This document shows, piece by piece, positions 51,678 through 61,384 of a stretch of 64,000 nt of DNA. Numbering within the stretch: the stretch's first letter is position 1; each line of letters opens with the position of its first letter. The notes below the pieces were generated by a model, which was given only the letters and a program-made list of their open reading frames with translations, was not told the DNA's origin and searched no databases. A program made the translations under genes and the position numbers. Source of the stretch: Pseudomonas vanderleydeniana (GTDB lineage Bacteria > Pseudomonadota > Gammaproteobacteria > Pseudomonadales > Pseudomonadaceae); NCBI RefSeq assembly GCF_014268755.2, contig NZ_CP077093.1:1972001-2036000 (forward strand). The letters are read 5' to 3'.

Positions 51678-53462
51678 ATGGCAGAAGCAGTCGCCGATAA
51701 CGTACCGGCCAAGTCCGGTGCGACAGAAAGCAAACCTCCGCTGTTTGGTTTGTCCTTTCTGGAAAACCTTTCCGAGATGTCCATGCTCCGTCAGATCGGC
51801 CTCATGGTCGGCCTGGCCGCCAGCGTGGCGATTGGTTTTGCCGTGGTGTTGTGGTCCCAGCAACCTGACTACCGGCCGCTCTATGGCAGCCTGGCCGGTA
51901 TGGATGCCAAGCAGGTCACCGAAACCCTGGCGGCGGCGGACATTCCCTACACTGTCGAACCGAATTCCGGCGCACTGCTGGTCAAGGCCGAAGACGTCTC
52001 CCGTGCCCGGCTGAAACTGGCGGCTGCCGGTGTGACGCCGACCGATGGCAACATCGGTTTCGAAATCCTCGACAAGGACCAGGGCCTGGGTACCAGCCAG
52101 TTCATGGAAGCGACCCGCTACCGTCGCGGTCTCGAGGGTGAGCTGGCGCGCACCATCTCCAGCCTGAACAATGTCAAGGCCGCACGCGTGCACCTGGCGA
52201 TTCCGAAAAGCTCGGTGTTCGTGCGCGATGAACGCAAGCCAAGCGCCTCGGTGCTGGTCGAGCTCTATCCTGGTCGCTCCCTGGAGCCGGGCCAGGTGGT
52301 GGCGATCATCAACCTGGTGGCGACCAGCGTTCCCGAACTGAACAAGTCGCAGATCACCGTGGTCGACCAGAAGGGCAACCTGCTCTCCGACCAGGCACAG
52401 AACTCCGAACTGACCATGGCCGGCAAGCAGTTCGACTACAGCCGTCGCATGGAAAGCATGCTGACCCAGCGCGTGCACAACATCCTGCAGCCGATCCTCG
52501 GTAACGATCGCTACAAGGCCGAGGTTTCCGCGGATGTCGATTTCAGCGCGGTCGAATCGACTTCCGAGCAGTTCAACCCGGACCAGCCGGCCCTGCGCAG
52601 CGAGCAGTCGACCAGCGAACAGCGCACCGCCAGCAACGGCCCGCAGGGCGTTCCAGGTGCCTTGAGCAACCAGCCGCCAACGCCAGCCTCGGCTCCGCAG
52701 ACCACCGGTGGCGCCACGGCCTCGGCCGGTGCGGTACAACCGGGCCAGCCATTGCTCGATGCCAACGGCCAGCAGATCATGGATCCGGCCACCGGCCAGC
52801 CGATGTTGGCGCCGTATCCGTCGGACAAGCGTCAACAATCGACCAAGAACTTCGAGCTGGACCGTTCCATCAGTCATACCAAGCAGCAGCAGGGTCGCCT
52901 GACCCGCCTGTCGGTAGCGGTGGTGGTCGACGACCAGGTCAAGGTCAACCCGGCCAACGGCGAAACCACCCGCAACCCGTGGAGCGCCGACGAATTGGCG
53001 CGCTTCACCCGCCTGGTGCAGGATGCCGTCGGTTTCGACGCCAGCCGCGGCGACAGCGTGAGTGTGATCAACGTGCCGTTCTCCGCCGAGCGTGGGGAAG
53101 TGATCGCCGATATTCCGTTCTACTCGCAACCCTGGTTCTGGGATGTGGTCAAACAGGTACTGGGCGTGCTGTTCATCCTGGTCCTGGTGTTCGGTGTGCT
53201 GCGTCCGGTGCTGAACAACATCACCAACGGTGGCAAGAGCAAGCAACTGGCCGGTCTCGGCGACGTCGAGCTCGGTGGCATGGGCGGCCTGGACGGCGAA
53301 CTGGCGAACGACCGCGTGAGCCTGGGCGGTCCGCAGAGCATCCTGCTGCCAAGTCCGAGCGAAGGTTATGACGCGCAGTTGAACGCCATCAAGAGTCTGG
53401 TAGCCGAAGATCCGGGCCGTGTGGCACAGGTCGTCAAAGAGTGGATTAACGCCGATGAGTAA
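51678..53462 (+). CDS. fliF: flagellar MS-ring protein FliF
   Basis: A 594-residue inner-membrane protein that forms the MS ring. Two membrane segments flank the periplasmic part: about residues 38-58 (QIGLMVGLAASVAIGFAVVL) and about 490-512 (VLGVLFILVLVFGVLRPVL). The ring-building motifs LAAADIPYTVEPNSGALLVK and LARTISSLNNVKAARVHLAI are clear. A Pro/Ala/Gly-rich stretch near residues 315-375 is probably a loop. The C-terminus (AQVVKEWIN) binds FliG, whose gene overlaps by 8 bp. Confidence 0.97.
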   Translation: MAEAVADNVPAKSGATESKPPLFGLSFLENLSEMSMLRQIGLMVGLAASVAIGFAVVLWSQQPDYRPLYGSLAGMDAKQVTETLAAADIPYTVEPNSGALLVKAEDVSRARLKLAAAGVTPTDGNIGFEILDKDQGLGTSQFMEATRYRRGLEGELARTISSLNNVKAARVHLAIPKSSVFVRDERKPSASVLVELYPGRSLEPGQVVAIINLVATSVPELNKSQITVVDQKGNLLSDQAQNSELTMAGKQFDYSRRMESMLTQRVHNILQPILGNDRYKAEVSADVDFSAVESTSEQFNPDQPALRSEQSTSEQRTASNGPQGVPGALSNQPPTPASAPQTTGGATASAGAVQPGQPLLDANGQQIMDPATGQPMLAPYPSDKRQQSTKNFELDRSISHTKQQQGRLTRLSVAVVVDDQVKVNPANGETTRNPWSADELARFTRLVQDAVGFDASRGDSVSVINVPFSAERGEVIADIPFYSQPWFWDVVKQVLGVLFILVLVFGVLRPVLNNITNGGKSKQLAGLGDVELGGMGGLDGELANDRVSLGGPQSILLPSPSEGYDAQLNAIKSLVAEDPGRVAQVVKEWINADE

Positions 53463-54474
53463 TAACGCCGCCGTCACCCAGAAGCTGACCCGGGTCGATA
53501 AAGCCGCGATCTTGCTGCTGTCGCTGGGTTCGGCCGATGCCGCCCAGGTATTGCGCCACATGGGGCCCAAGGAGGTTCAGCGTGTCGGCGTGGCCATGGC
53601 GCAGATGCGCAACGTGCATCGCGAGCAGGTCGAGCAGGTCATGAGCGAATTCGTCGACATCGTCGGCGACCAGACCAGCCTGGGCGTCGGTTCCGACGAC
53701 TACGTGCGCAAGATGCTCACCCAGGCGCTGGGCGAGGACAAGGCCAACGGCCTGATCGACCGCATCCTGCTCGGGGGCAACACCAGCGGCCTGGACAGCC
53801 TCAAGTGGATGGAGCCACGTGCCGTGGCCGACGTCATTCGCTACGAGCACCCGCAGATCCAGGCGATCGTGGTGGCCTACCTCGATCCCGACCAGGCCGG
53901 TGAAGTGCTGAACAACTTCGACCACAAGGTGCGCCTGGACATCATTCTGCGGGTTTCCTCGCTGAACACCGTGCAGCCGGCCGCCCTCAAGGAACTCAAC
54001 CAGATTCTCGAGAAGCAGTTCTCCGGCAACTCCAATGCTGCCCGTACCACCCTGGGCGGTATCAAGCGTGCCGCGGATATCATGAACTTCCTCGACAGCT
54101 CGATCGAAGGCCAGCTCATGGATTCGATCCGCGAAGTGGACGAGGACCTGTCGACCCAGATCGAAGACCTCATGTTCGTCTTCAACAACCTGTCCGACGT
54201 CGACGACCGCGGCATCCAGGCGCTGCTGCGCGAAGTCTCCTCGGATGTACTGGTACTGGCGCTCAAGGGCTCCGACGAGAACGTCAAGGAAAAGATCTTC
54301 AAGAACATGTCCAAGCGTGCGGCGGAACTGCTGCGCGACGACCTCGAGGCCAAGGGCCCGGTACGCGTCAGCGACGTGGAAACCGCGCAGAAGGAAATCC
54401 TCACCATCGCCCGCCGTATGGCCGAAGCCGGAGAAATCGTGCTCGGTGGCAAGGGCGGCGAAGAGATGATCTAA
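53455..54474 (+). CDS. fliG: flagellar motor switch protein FliG
   Basis: A 339-residue C-ring protein that transmits torque and switches rotation. ILLLSLGSADAAQVLRHMGP lies in the FliF-binding N-terminal domain; the EHPQ motif of the middle domain is in RYEHPQIQAIVVAYL near residue 140; the C-terminal torque helix with charged residues includes LREVSSDVLVLALKGSDENV near residue 258. ATG 53455 (MSNNAAVTQKLTRVDKAAIL) overlaps the fliF end by 8 bp. Confidence 0.97.
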   Translation: MSNNAAVTQKLTRVDKAAILLLSLGSADAAQVLRHMGPKEVQRVGVAMAQMRNVHREQVEQVMSEFVDIVGDQTSLGVGSDDYVRKMLTQALGEDKANGLIDRILLGGNTSGLDSLKWMEPRAVADVIRYEHPQIQAIVVAYLDPDQAGEVLNNFDHKVRLDIILRVSSLNTVQPAALKELNQILEKQFSGNSNAARTTLGGIKRAADIMNFLDSSIEGQLMDSIREVDEDLSTQIEDLMFVFNNLSDVDDRGIQALLREVSSDVLVLALKGSDENVKEKIFKNMSKRAAELLRDDLEAKGPVRVSDVETAQKEILTIARRMAEAGEIVLGGKGGEEMI

Positions 54475-54484
54475 GGATCAAGCC

Positions 54485-55267
54485 ATGACTGATCCAACCG
54501 ATCTGATCCGCGCGCGGGACGTCAGCGGCTTCGACCTGTGGTCGTTGCCCAGTTTCGACCCGCATGTCGAAGAACCCGAGCCGGAGCCGGAGGAAGAGCC
54601 GCAGGCCGAGATCGAGGAGGTGCCGCTGGAGGAAGTCCAGCCACTGACCCTCGAGGAGCTCGAGACCATTCGCCAGGAGGCCTACAACGAAGGCTTCGCG
54701 GTGGGTGAGCGCGAAGGTTTTCACAGTACCCAGATCAAGGTCCGCCAGGAGGCCGAGGTGGCCCTGGGGGTCAAGCTGGCCAATCTCGAACGGCTGATGA
54801 ACAACCTGTTCCAACCGATTGCCGACCAGGACCAGCAGATCGAGAAAACCCTGGTCGGGCTGGTCGGGCACATCACCCGGCAGGTCATCCAGCGTGAGCT
54901 CAAGACCGATTCCAGTCAGATCGAGCACGTGCTGCGCGAGGCGCTGAAGCTGCTGCCGCTGGATGCCGACAACGTGCGGCTGTACATCAATCCCCAGGAT
55001 TTCGAGCAGGTCAAGGCCTTGCGCGAGCGCCACGAGGCCAAGTGGCGGATCGTCGAGGACGAGGCGCTGATGCCGGGCGGCTGTCGGGTCGAGACCGAGC
55101 ACAGCCGGATCGACGCCAGCGTCGAAACGCGGATCGAACAGGCCATCGCGCAACTGTTCGACCAGCTTCACGAACAATCGCTGCACCCGGCCCAGCCCGA
55201 CCTCGCGGTCGACCTGGGTGAGTTTCACGTGCCGCTGGGCACCCCGGAACCTGCCGATGCGTCTTGA
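54485..55267 (+). CDS. fliH: flagellar assembly protein FliH
   Basis: A 260-residue FliH, the stator that holds the FliI ATPase at the export gate. The acidic Pro-rich N-terminus ([20 protein letters not shown]) is followed by a long helix with the [15 protein letters not shown] repeat region and the conserved C-terminal domain ([20 protein letters not shown]). It begins 10 bp after fliG and overlaps fliI by 11 bp. Confidence 0.95.
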   Translation: MTDPTDLIRARDVSGFDLWSLPSFDPHVEEPEPEPEEEPQAEIEEVPLEEVQPLTLEELETIRQEAYNEGFAVGEREGFHSTQIKVRQEAEVALGVKLANLERLMNNLFQPIADQDQQIEKTLVGLVGHITRQVIQRELKTDSSQIEHVLREALKLLPLDADNVRLYINPQDFEQVKALRERHEAKWRIVEDEALMPGGCRVETEHSRIDASVETRIEQAIAQLFDQLHEQSLHPAQPDLAVDLGEFHVPLGTPEPADAS

Positions 55268-56615
55268 ACGAACCAGCTTCGGCAAGCGCTTGAGCTCTTA
55301 TGCCGATGCGATCAACCTGCCGGGGCAGCCGATCCTTGAAGGCCGGCTGTTGCGCATGGTCGGCCTTACCCTCGAGGCCGAGGGACTGCGGGCCGCCATG
55401 GGCGCGCGCTGCGTGGTGATCAACGACGACAGCTACCACCCGGTGCAGGTCGAAGCCGAGGTCATGGGGTTTTCCGGCAACAAGGTGTTCCTGATGCCGG
55501 TCGGCAGTGTCGCCGGCATCGCCCCGGGGGCCCGGGTCGTGCCGTTGGCCGACACCGGTCGCCTGCCGATGGGCATGGGCATGCTCGGACGGGTCCTCGA
55601 CGGCGCTGGCCGGGCCCTGGATGGCAAGGGCGGGATGAAGGCCGAGGACTGGGTGCCGCTGGACGGCCCGACCATCAACCCGCTCAATCGCGACCCCATC
55701 CACCAGCCGCTGGACGTGGGGATTCGCTGCATCAACGGATTGTTGACGGTTGGCCGCGGCCAGCGTCTCGGCCTGTTCGCCGGTACCGGCGTCGGCAAGA
55801 GTGTGCTGCTGGGCATGATGACCCGTTTTACCGAGGCCGACATCATTGTCGTCGGGCTGATCGGCGAACGGGGTCGTGAGGTGAAGGAGTTCATCGAGCA
55901 CATTCTTGGCGAGGAAGGTCTCAAGCGCTCGGTGGTGGTCGCATCCCCCGCCGACGATGCGCCACTGATGCGCCTGCGTGCGGCGATGTACTGCACGCGG
56001 ATTGCCGAGTATTTCCGCGACAAGGGCAAGAACGTCCTGTTGCTGATGGACTCGCTGACCCGTTTTGCCCAGGCCCAGCGGGAAATCGCCCTGGCCATCG
56101 GCGAGCCGCCGGCGACCAAGGGCTATCCACCGTCGGTATTCGCCAAGTTGCCGAAACTGGTGGAGCGGGCCGGTAATGCCGAGGCCGGCGGTGGTTCGAT
56201 CACCGCGTTCTACACGGTGCTGTCGGAGGGCGACGACCAGCAGGACCCGATCGCCGACTCGGCGCGGGGCGTGCTCGACGGGCACATCGTGCTGTCCCGG
56301 CGCCTGGCCGAGGAGGGGCACTATCCGGCCATCGACATCGAGGCGTCCATCAGCCGGGTCATGCCGGCGGTGGTCAGCCCCGAGCACATGAAGCGCGCGC
56401 AGTATTTCAAGCAGCTCTGGTCGCGCTACCAGCAGGCTCGCGACCTGATCAGCGTCGGCGCCTATGTCGCGGGCGGTGATCGTGAGACCGACACGGCGAT
56501 CTCGCTGCAACCGGCGATGGTCCAGTACCTGCGCCAGAGCCTCAATGACAATGTCAGCCTCGGCGAGAGCGACGCGCATCTGTCGACGATCTTCGCGCCG
56601 GCGGCGGGCGGCTGA
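55257..56615 (+). CDS. fliI: flagellum-specific ATPase FliI
   Basis: A 452-residue ATPase related to F1-beta that energises flagellar type III export. Walker [16 protein letters not shown] near residue 172, Walker B in [20 protein letters not shown] near residue 260, and [23 protein letters not shown] 55257 ([20 protein letters not shown]) is chosen by similarity to P. aeruginosa FliI and gives an 11-bp overlap with fliH. Confidence 0.97.
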   Translation: MRLERTSFGKRLSSYADAINLPGQPILEGRLLRMVGLTLEAEGLRAAMGARCVVINDDSYHPVQVEAEVMGFSGNKVFLMPVGSVAGIAPGARVVPLADTGRLPMGMGMLGRVLDGAGRALDGKGGMKAEDWVPLDGPTINPLNRDPIHQPLDVGIRCINGLLTVGRGQRLGLFAGTGVGKSVLLGMMTRFTEADIIVVGLIGERGREVKEFIEHILGEEGLKRSVVVASPADDAPLMRLRAAMYCTRIAEYFRDKGKNVLLLMDSLTRFAQAQREIALAIGEPPATKGYPPSVFAKLPKLVERAGNAEAGGGSITAFYTVLSEGDDQQDPIADSARGVLDGHIVLSRRLAEEGHYPAIDIEASISRVMPAVVSPEHMKRAQYFKQLWSRYQQARDLISVGAYVAGGDRETDTAISLQPAMVQYLRQSLNDNVSLGESDAHLSTIFAPAAGG

Positions 56616-56622
56616 TCCGGCC

Positions 56623-57072
56623 ATGGCCCAGAGTCGTGCCGCGCGCCTGGCGCCGGTGGTCGAGATGGCCGAGAGCAAGGAGCGCACGGCTGCCCAGCGC
56701 CTGGGCTACTACCAGGGGCAGGTGCAGGTGGCGCAGAACAAGCTGGCCGACCTCGAAGGGTTTCGCCTGCAGTACCAGGAACAATGGATCGAGCGCGGCC
56801 GCCACGGGGTTTCCAGCCAGTGGCTGCTGGGCTACCAGCAGTTTCTCAGCCAGCTGGATACCGCGGTGGCCCAGCAGCGCCAGAGCCTGGCCTGGCACCA
56901 GAACAACCTCGACAAGGGAAGGGTCGCCTGGCAGGAGGCCTATGCCCGCGTCGAGGGCTTGCGCAAACTGGTCCGACGCTACATCGAAGAGGCCCGGATG
57001 CTGGAGGACAAGCGCGAACAGAAGTTGCTGGACGAGTTGTCGCAGCGCCTGCCGCGCCAGAGTTCCTACTGA
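56623..57072 (+). CDS. fliJ: flagellar export protein FliJ
   Basis: A 149-residue antiparallel coiled-coil protein that sits in the FliI ring and couples it to the export gate. Heptad-rich charged sequence (MAQSRAARLAPVVEMAESKE...), WHQNNLDKGRVAWQEAYARV near residue 89; low similarity is normal for the family, but size and place right after fliI fix the call. It ends the fliE-J operon, 134 bp before the STAS gene. Confidence 0.93.
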   Translation: MAQSRAARLAPVVEMAESKERTAAQRLGYYQGQVQVAQNKLADLEGFRLQYQEQWIERGRHGVSSQWLLGYQQFLSQLDTAVAQQRQSLAWHQNNLDKGRVAWQEAYARVEGLRKLVRRYIEEARMLEDKREQKLLDELSQRLPRQSSY

Positions 57073-57206
57073 TCGCAGCGTGCGTTGAACCCTGTCCTTC
57101 GGGTGGGGGAGGATGTCAACCGCAGGTATTTTGACGGTCTTGGTTGCCCTGCCGTCAGCGGGGTGCTAAACCTTGTACACATTGCCACTGACAAGGAAGC
57201 TGGATC

Positions 57207-57512
57207 ATGGCTGTAGAGTCTGCAGTAAGTGACAACGGCAGGAAATTGACGATCTCCATCAAGGGGCGCTTCGATTTCGGCAAGCATCAGGAATTTCGCG
57301 ATTCCTACGAGCGGGTCGACACACGGCCCGACTCGGTGGTCGTCGATCTCAAGGATGCCACCTATCTCGACAGTTCGGCCCTGGGCATGCTGCTCCTGTT
57401 GCGTGATCATGCCGGCGGCGACAGCGCCGATATCCGGGTGATCAACAGCAATTCGGACGTGCGCAAGATCCTCGCCATCTCCAATTTCGACAAGCTCTTC
57501 GATATCGCCTGA
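57207..57512 (+). CDS. hsbA: STAS-domain anti-sigma factor antagonist (HsbA-like)
   Basis: A 101-residue single STAS domain. ATYLDSSALGMLLLLRDHAG near residue 51 carries the phospho-accepting serine, Ser56 by comparison with HsbA of P. aeruginosa. There HsbA partners the anti-sigma factor FlgM when unphosphorylated and a diguanylate cyclase when phosphorylated, linking swimming and biofilm. The neighbours (response regulator/phosphatase and Hpt protein) form the same signalling trio. ATG 57207 after ACAAGGAAGCTGGATC. Function is by homology. Confidence 0.87.
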   Translation: MAVESAVSDNGRKLTISIKGRFDFGKHQEFRDSYERVDTRPDSVVVDLKDATYLDSSALGMLLLLRDHAGGDSADIRVINSNSDVRKILAISNFDKLFDIA

Positions 57513-57516
57513 CATC

Positions 57517-59223
57517 ATGCAGTCCGAAGAGGAGCCGCTGACGGTACTGATCGCCGAGGATGGTGCGGCAGATCGATTGCTGCTGTCGAACATCGTGCGA
57601 CGCCAGGGGCATACGGTGCTCACCGCCAGCAATGGCGCCGAGGCGGTCGAGGTGTTCCAGGCGCAGCGCCCGCAGCTGGTGTTGATGGATGCCCTGATGC
57701 CGGTGATGGATGGTTTCGAAGCCGCCCGCCGGATCAAGCGGCTGGCCGGCGAATCGCTGGTACCGATCATTTTTCTCACCTCCCTGACCGAAAGCAGCGC
57801 GCTGGCCCGTTGTCTGGATGCGGGAGGCGACGACTTTCTGGCAAAGCCCTACAACCAGATCATCCTGGCCGCCAAGATCAAGGCGATGGATCGCCTGAGG
57901 CGCTTGCAGGCCACCGTGTTGCAGCAGCGCGACCTGATCGCCCGGCACCATGACTACCTGCTCAACGAGCAGCGGGTCGCCAAGGCGGTGTTCGACAAGG
58001 TCGCCCACTCCGGCTGCCTGCGTGCACCGAATATTCGCTACCTGCAATCACCCTATGCGCTGTTCAATGGCGACCTGTTGCTGGCGGCCTACACCCCGGG
58101 CGGCGACATGCACATCCTGCTCGGCGACTTCACCGGCCACGGCCTGCCTGCCGCCGTTGGCGCGATGCCCCTGGCAGAGGTCTTCTACGGCATGACCGCC
58201 AAGGGCTACGGGCTGCCGGAAACCCTTCGGGAGATGAATGCCAAGCTCAAGCGCATCCTTCCGGTGGACATGTTCTGCTGTGCCACCTTCCTGCGCCTGA
58301 GCCCGCAGCGGCGGACGGTCGAGGTGTGGAACGGTGGCATGCCCGACGGCTATCTGCACGATATCGCCTCGGGCGAGCGCCGGCCGCTGGTGGCGCGGCA
58401 CCTGCCGCTGGGGGTGCTGGGGGCCAAGGCCTTCGATGACCGCACCGAGGTTTATCCGATGGCGCAGGGGGATCGGATCATCCTCTTGTCGGACGGCGTC
58501 ATCGACACCTGCAACGGTGATGAGCAATTGTTTGGCGTGGAGCGCCTGCACCAGGTGTTCGAGCGCAACCAGGACCCGGACCGGTTGTTCGAGGAGATCC
58601 AGGAGGCGCTCAGGCAGTTCGGTGGCGTAGCCCGCGACGACATCAGCCTGGTCGAGATCGGCCTGCCCGAGATCGGCGCGCAGATGCCGGCGGTGGTGGT
58701 CTATTCCGACAGCGGCGAGTCCTGCCCTCTGGACTGGTCGGTCAACTTCGAGTTCCGCGCCGCGACGCTGCGGCGTTTCAATCCATTGCCCTATCTGCTG
58801 CAACTGCTGATGGAAGTGCACGGCCTGCGCTCGCTCAGCGGAGCCTTGTACAGCGTGCTCGCCGAGCTGTATTCGAATGCCCTGGAGCATGGCGTGCTGG
58901 GCCTGGACTCGAGTCTCAAGCGCGATGTGCGCGGGTTCGCGCAATACTACGAGCAGCGCAGCCAGCGCCTGCAGGACCTCAACGACGGCTTTGTCCGGGT
59001 CAGTCTGCGGGTGGTCCCGGAAGGGGCCGGCGGGCGCCTGTTCATCGAGGTCGAGGACAGCGGCGCCGGTTTTGACTTCGAGCGCGTGATGGAGCGTCCG
59101 GCGCAGGTCGAGCGCTTGTCGGGTCGTGGCGTTGGCCTGGTTCGACAGCTCGGTCACTGCGCGCGCTGGTCGAACGCCGGTCGTAGTGCCCACGTGGAGT
59201 TTTCATGGGGGCCTCAGGCATAA
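57517..59223 (+). CDS. hsbR: response regulator with PP2C phosphatase and kinase-like domain (HsbR-like)
   Basis: A 568-residue three-domain protein. The receiver (residues 1-130) has phospho-acceptor Asp58 in VLMDALMPVMDG and KPYNQ. The SpoIIE-type PP2C phosphatase (about 190-390) shows LLGDFTGHGLPAAVGAMPLA with metal-binding Asp. The C-terminal HATPase/anti-sigma kinase-type domain (about 420-565) has ELYSNALEHGVLGLD and RGVGLVRQLGH. In P. aeruginosa HsbR controls the phosphorylation of HsbA and receives phosphate from HptB. It lies 4 bp after the STAS gene. Confidence 0.9.
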   Translation: MQSEEEPLTVLIAEDGAADRLLLSNIVRRQGHTVLTASNGAEAVEVFQAQRPQLVLMDALMPVMDGFEAARRIKRLAGESLVPIIFLTSLTESSALARCLDAGGDDFLAKPYNQIILAAKIKAMDRLRRLQATVLQQRDLIARHHDYLLNEQRVAKAVFDKVAHSGCLRAPNIRYLQSPYALFNGDLLLAAYTPGGDMHILLGDFTGHGLPAAVGAMPLAEVFYGMTAKGYGLPETLREMNAKLKRILPVDMFCCATFLRLSPQRRTVEVWNGGMPDGYLHDIASGERRPLVARHLPLGVLGAKAFDDRTEVYPMAQGDRIILLSDGVIDTCNGDEQLFGVERLHQVFERNQDPDRLFEEIQEALRQFGGVARDDISLVEIGLPEIGAQMPAVVVYSDSGESCPLDWSVNFEFRAATLRRFNPLPYLLQLLMEVHGLRSLSGALYSVLAELYSNALEHGVLGLDSSLKRDVRGFAQYYEQRSQRLQDLNDGFVRVSLRVVPEGAGGRLFIEVEDSGAGFDFERVMERPAQVERLSGRGVGLVRQLGHCARWSNAGRSAHVEFSWGPQA

Positions 59224-59252
59224 TCCAGGGGTGTTGATCAGGGAGTGAATCA

Positions 59253-59612
59253 GTGAGCGTCAATCAGGAAGAACACCTTGACTACGATGTGCTCAGCGCA
59301 TTGCAGGAAGTCATGGAGGATGAGTACCCGGTGTTGCTGGATACCTTTCTCAATGATTCGGAAAAGCGCCTGGGCCAGTTGCACGAAGCTGACAACCCGA
59401 CCGACCTGGGCCTGGTCGCCCACAGCTTCAAGGGCAGCAGCAGCAACATGGGCGCCTTTCAGCTGGCCGATCTTTGCCGGCAGTTGGAGGAGCAGGCCGC
59501 CCGCTTGCCGTTGACAGAGGTCGAGGCCCTGCTCGGGCGAATCGACCGCGAATACGAGCAGGTGCGTTACCTGTATGCTCGCGAGCGCGAGCGGTTTCCG
59601 ATCAAACAGTAG
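59253..59612 (+). CDS. hptB: histidine phosphotransfer protein (HptB-like)
   Basis: A 119-residue single Hpt domain. The phospho-His is His57 in LVAHSFKGSSSNMGAFQLAD. In P. aeruginosa HptB carries phosphate from hybrid kinases such as RetS and PA1611 to HsbR. It is 29 bp after the hsbR-like gene and 23 bp before the fliK promoter. GTG start at 59253 (MSVNQEEHLDYDVLSA). Confidence 0.88.
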   Translation: MSVNQEEHLDYDVLSALQEVMEDEYPVLLDTFLNDSEKRLGQLHEADNPTDLGLVAHSFKGSSSNMGAFQLADLCRQLEEQAARLPLTEVEALLGRIDREYEQVRYLYARERERFPIKQ

Positions 59613-59635
59613 TTCGCGAAGCCTTCTGGATAAGC

Positions 59636-59651
59636 TGGCCCGAACCTTGCT
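59636..59651 (+). promoter_or_regulatory. fliK: sigma54 promoter of fliK
   Basis: TGGCCCGAACCTTGCT: GG at 59637-59638, ten bases, GC at 59649-59650. It lies 50 bp before the fliK ATG and makes fliK independent of the hsb genes. Confidence 0.82.
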
Positions 59652-59700
59652 TCCGTTCCCTGCATTGAATTAACGATCCCTGTGCAGCGGAGACTGTGTT

Positions 59701-61119
59701 ATGCCCCTCGCTCCCAATCCCTTTCTTCAGGCCACCGCTGCGGCCAAGTCCAAGGTGGACCTCGCGAGCAGCCAGCCGACACCGGCTGCGCAGCCCAAGG
59801 ACAACGCCTCAAGCTTTGCCCAGGTCTATCAGGACACCCAGAACAAGCCGGCCAAGGACGCCGACGCCCCGGTCAAGTCGAGCCGGGAAAACAGCGCCAC
59901 GGTACCGGCAAAAAAGGACGCGGTGGCCAATCGCAAGGACGACGCGGCAAAGCCGGCGGTTGCCGATAGCGGCAATTCCTTGCCTGCCAGCAAGGCTGAT
60001 GACAAGACTGCCAGCAGTGACACCACGCAAGCGGGTAGCGGTGATCAGGCAAGCACCGATGACAGCAGCCAGGACGCCAGCAGCGCCACGCCAGTGGCCG
60101 ACGCTGCCCCGGTGGACCCGACCGTCGACCCGGCGTTGATCCAGGCGGCTGCCACGCCGCCGACCCCGGCGCCTGAAGCGCAGGTGGCGGCACCACAGCC
60201 GCAACCGGCCGTGGAAGCACCGTTGGCAGCTGCCGCCACGGCAGCACCGGTGCAGGCTGCGACGACGCCGAACACCGACGGCGATTTCGATCCGGCTGCC
60301 GACCCGCTGGACAACCTGCCGGCCGTGCGCCTGGCGATGGAGCAGAGTGGGCATGTGTCGACCGCCAGCCAGTCGACCACCAGCAAGACCACCGGCAACA
60401 CCGAGCAGGATCCGAACCTGACGCAGAACCTGGCCAGCAGCGTAAGTATGCTGGTGGATCAGAAAACTGACGCCGGTACCCCCGGGGAGGGTGGTGAGAA
60501 GTCCTTCAAGGGCTTGATCGAGGAGGGGCTCAAGGATCTGAAAAGCGCTTCCAGTGACACCCGCGTCGATGATTTCGCCAATCGCCTGGCGGCGCTGACC
60601 CAGGCCGCGGTGCCGAAGACCGCCAATGCGCTGCCGGTCAACCAGCCGTTGGCCATGCATCAGAGTGGCTGGACCGAAGAAGTGGTCAACCGGGTCATGT
60701 ACCTGTCGAGCGCCAATCTCAAGTCTGCCGATATCCAGTTGGAGCCGGCGGAGCTGGGGCGGTTGGACATCAAGGTCAACATGTCCGCCGACCAGACCAC
60801 GCAGATCAACTTTATCAGTGGTCACGCCGGTGTTCGCGATGCGCTGGAAGGCAACATGTTCCGCCTGCGCGACCTGCTCCAGCAGCAAGGCCTGGGGCAG
60901 GCCGATGTCAGCGTCTCCGATCAGTCGCGTGGCTGGAGCGGGCAGGGGCAGGACGCGCAACAGCAGCAACAGCAGGCCCAGAAGGGCAGCAACAGCGGTG
61001 GTGCCCGCGTCGACGGTGGCGATGATGACCTGTCTGTCGCGGCGGTAGGTGAAGCCGCTGCCGCCGCAGCCAACACCAGTGTCGTGGTGGGCTCCAGCGC
61101 GGTCGACTACTACGCCTGA
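59701..61119 (+). CDS. fliK: flagellar hook-length control protein FliK
   Basis: A 472-residue secreted ruler that sets hook length and triggers the export switch. The N-terminal 330 residues are low-complexity, rich in Ala, Pro, Gln, Thr and Asp. The conserved C-terminal domain (about 335-425) shows LKSADIQLEPAELGRLDIKV and FRLRDLLQQQGLGQADVSVS. A Gln run (QQQQQQAQ) near residue 420 is followed by a Gly/Ala tail. ATG 59701; sigma54 promoter 50 bp upstream. Confidence 0.93.
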   Translation: MPLAPNPFLQATAAAKSKVDLASSQPTPAAQPKDNASSFAQVYQDTQNKPAKDADAPVKSSRENSATVPAKKDAVANRKDDAAKPAVADSGNSLPASKADDKTASSDTTQAGSGDQASTDDSSQDASSATPVADAAPVDPTVDPALIQAAATPPTPAPEAQVAAPQPQPAVEAPLAAAATAAPVQAATTPNTDGDFDPAADPLDNLPAVRLAMEQSGHVSTASQSTTSKTTGNTEQDPNLTQNLASSVSMLVDQKTDAGTPGEGGEKSFKGLIEEGLKDLKSASSDTRVDDFANRLAALTQAAVPKTANALPVNQPLAMHQSGWTEEVVNRVMYLSSANLKSADIQLEPAELGRLDIKVNMSADQTTQINFISGHAGVRDALEGNMFRLRDLLQQQGLGQADVSVSDQSRGWSGQGQDAQQQQQQAQKGSNSGGARVDGGDDDLSVAAVGEAAAAAANTSVVVGSSAVDYYA

Positions 61120-61159
61120 TCCTTCCCGCCCTGGGGTCGGGACGCTTTTGCAGGTGCCG

Positions 61160-61227
61160 GCTTGCTGGCGATAGCAGTGTATCAGTCGGTACTTCCGGGA
61201 ACTGACACACCGCTATCGCCAGCAAGC
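61160..61227. repeat. inverted repeat between fliK and fliL
   Basis: GCTTGCTGGCGATAGC (61160-61175) is the exact reverse complement of 61212-61227, and the stem continues inward as GTGT-TCAGT / ACTGA-ACAC. It is a REP-type palindrome unlike the others in the window. It follows fliK by 40 bp and may end its transcript. The fliL promoter lies about 90 bp further on. Confidence 0.75.
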
Positions 61228-61318
61228 GGAGCGCCGCCCGGCCGTCTCCCACAGTCAAGGCGTCATTCGGGTTCCTCTCGCGGCTCAATGCCTCTCTCCT
61301 TTGCGTTTGTCTCGACTC

Positions 61319-61334
61319 TGGCATAACACTTGCT
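61319..61334 (+). promoter_or_regulatory. fliL: sigma54 promoter of fliLMNOP
   Basis: TGGCATAACACTTGCT: GG at 61320-61321, ten bases, GC at 61332-61333. It lies 51 bp before the fliL ATG. fliLMNOPQR-flhB is a FleQ/sigma54 operon in P. aeruginosa. Confidence 0.85.
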
Positions 61335-61384
61335 CCTGCCTTGCCGTGCGACTGTGAAAAACCGAATAGTGACGGATTATTGGC

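Noticed and set aside
51219..53570. Long open frame on the - strand (over 780 codons) across fliE-fliF
   Set aside because: It lies opposite well-supported fliE and fliF; its His/Asp/Gln/Arg-rich translation is typical of an antisense frame in GC-rich DNA.
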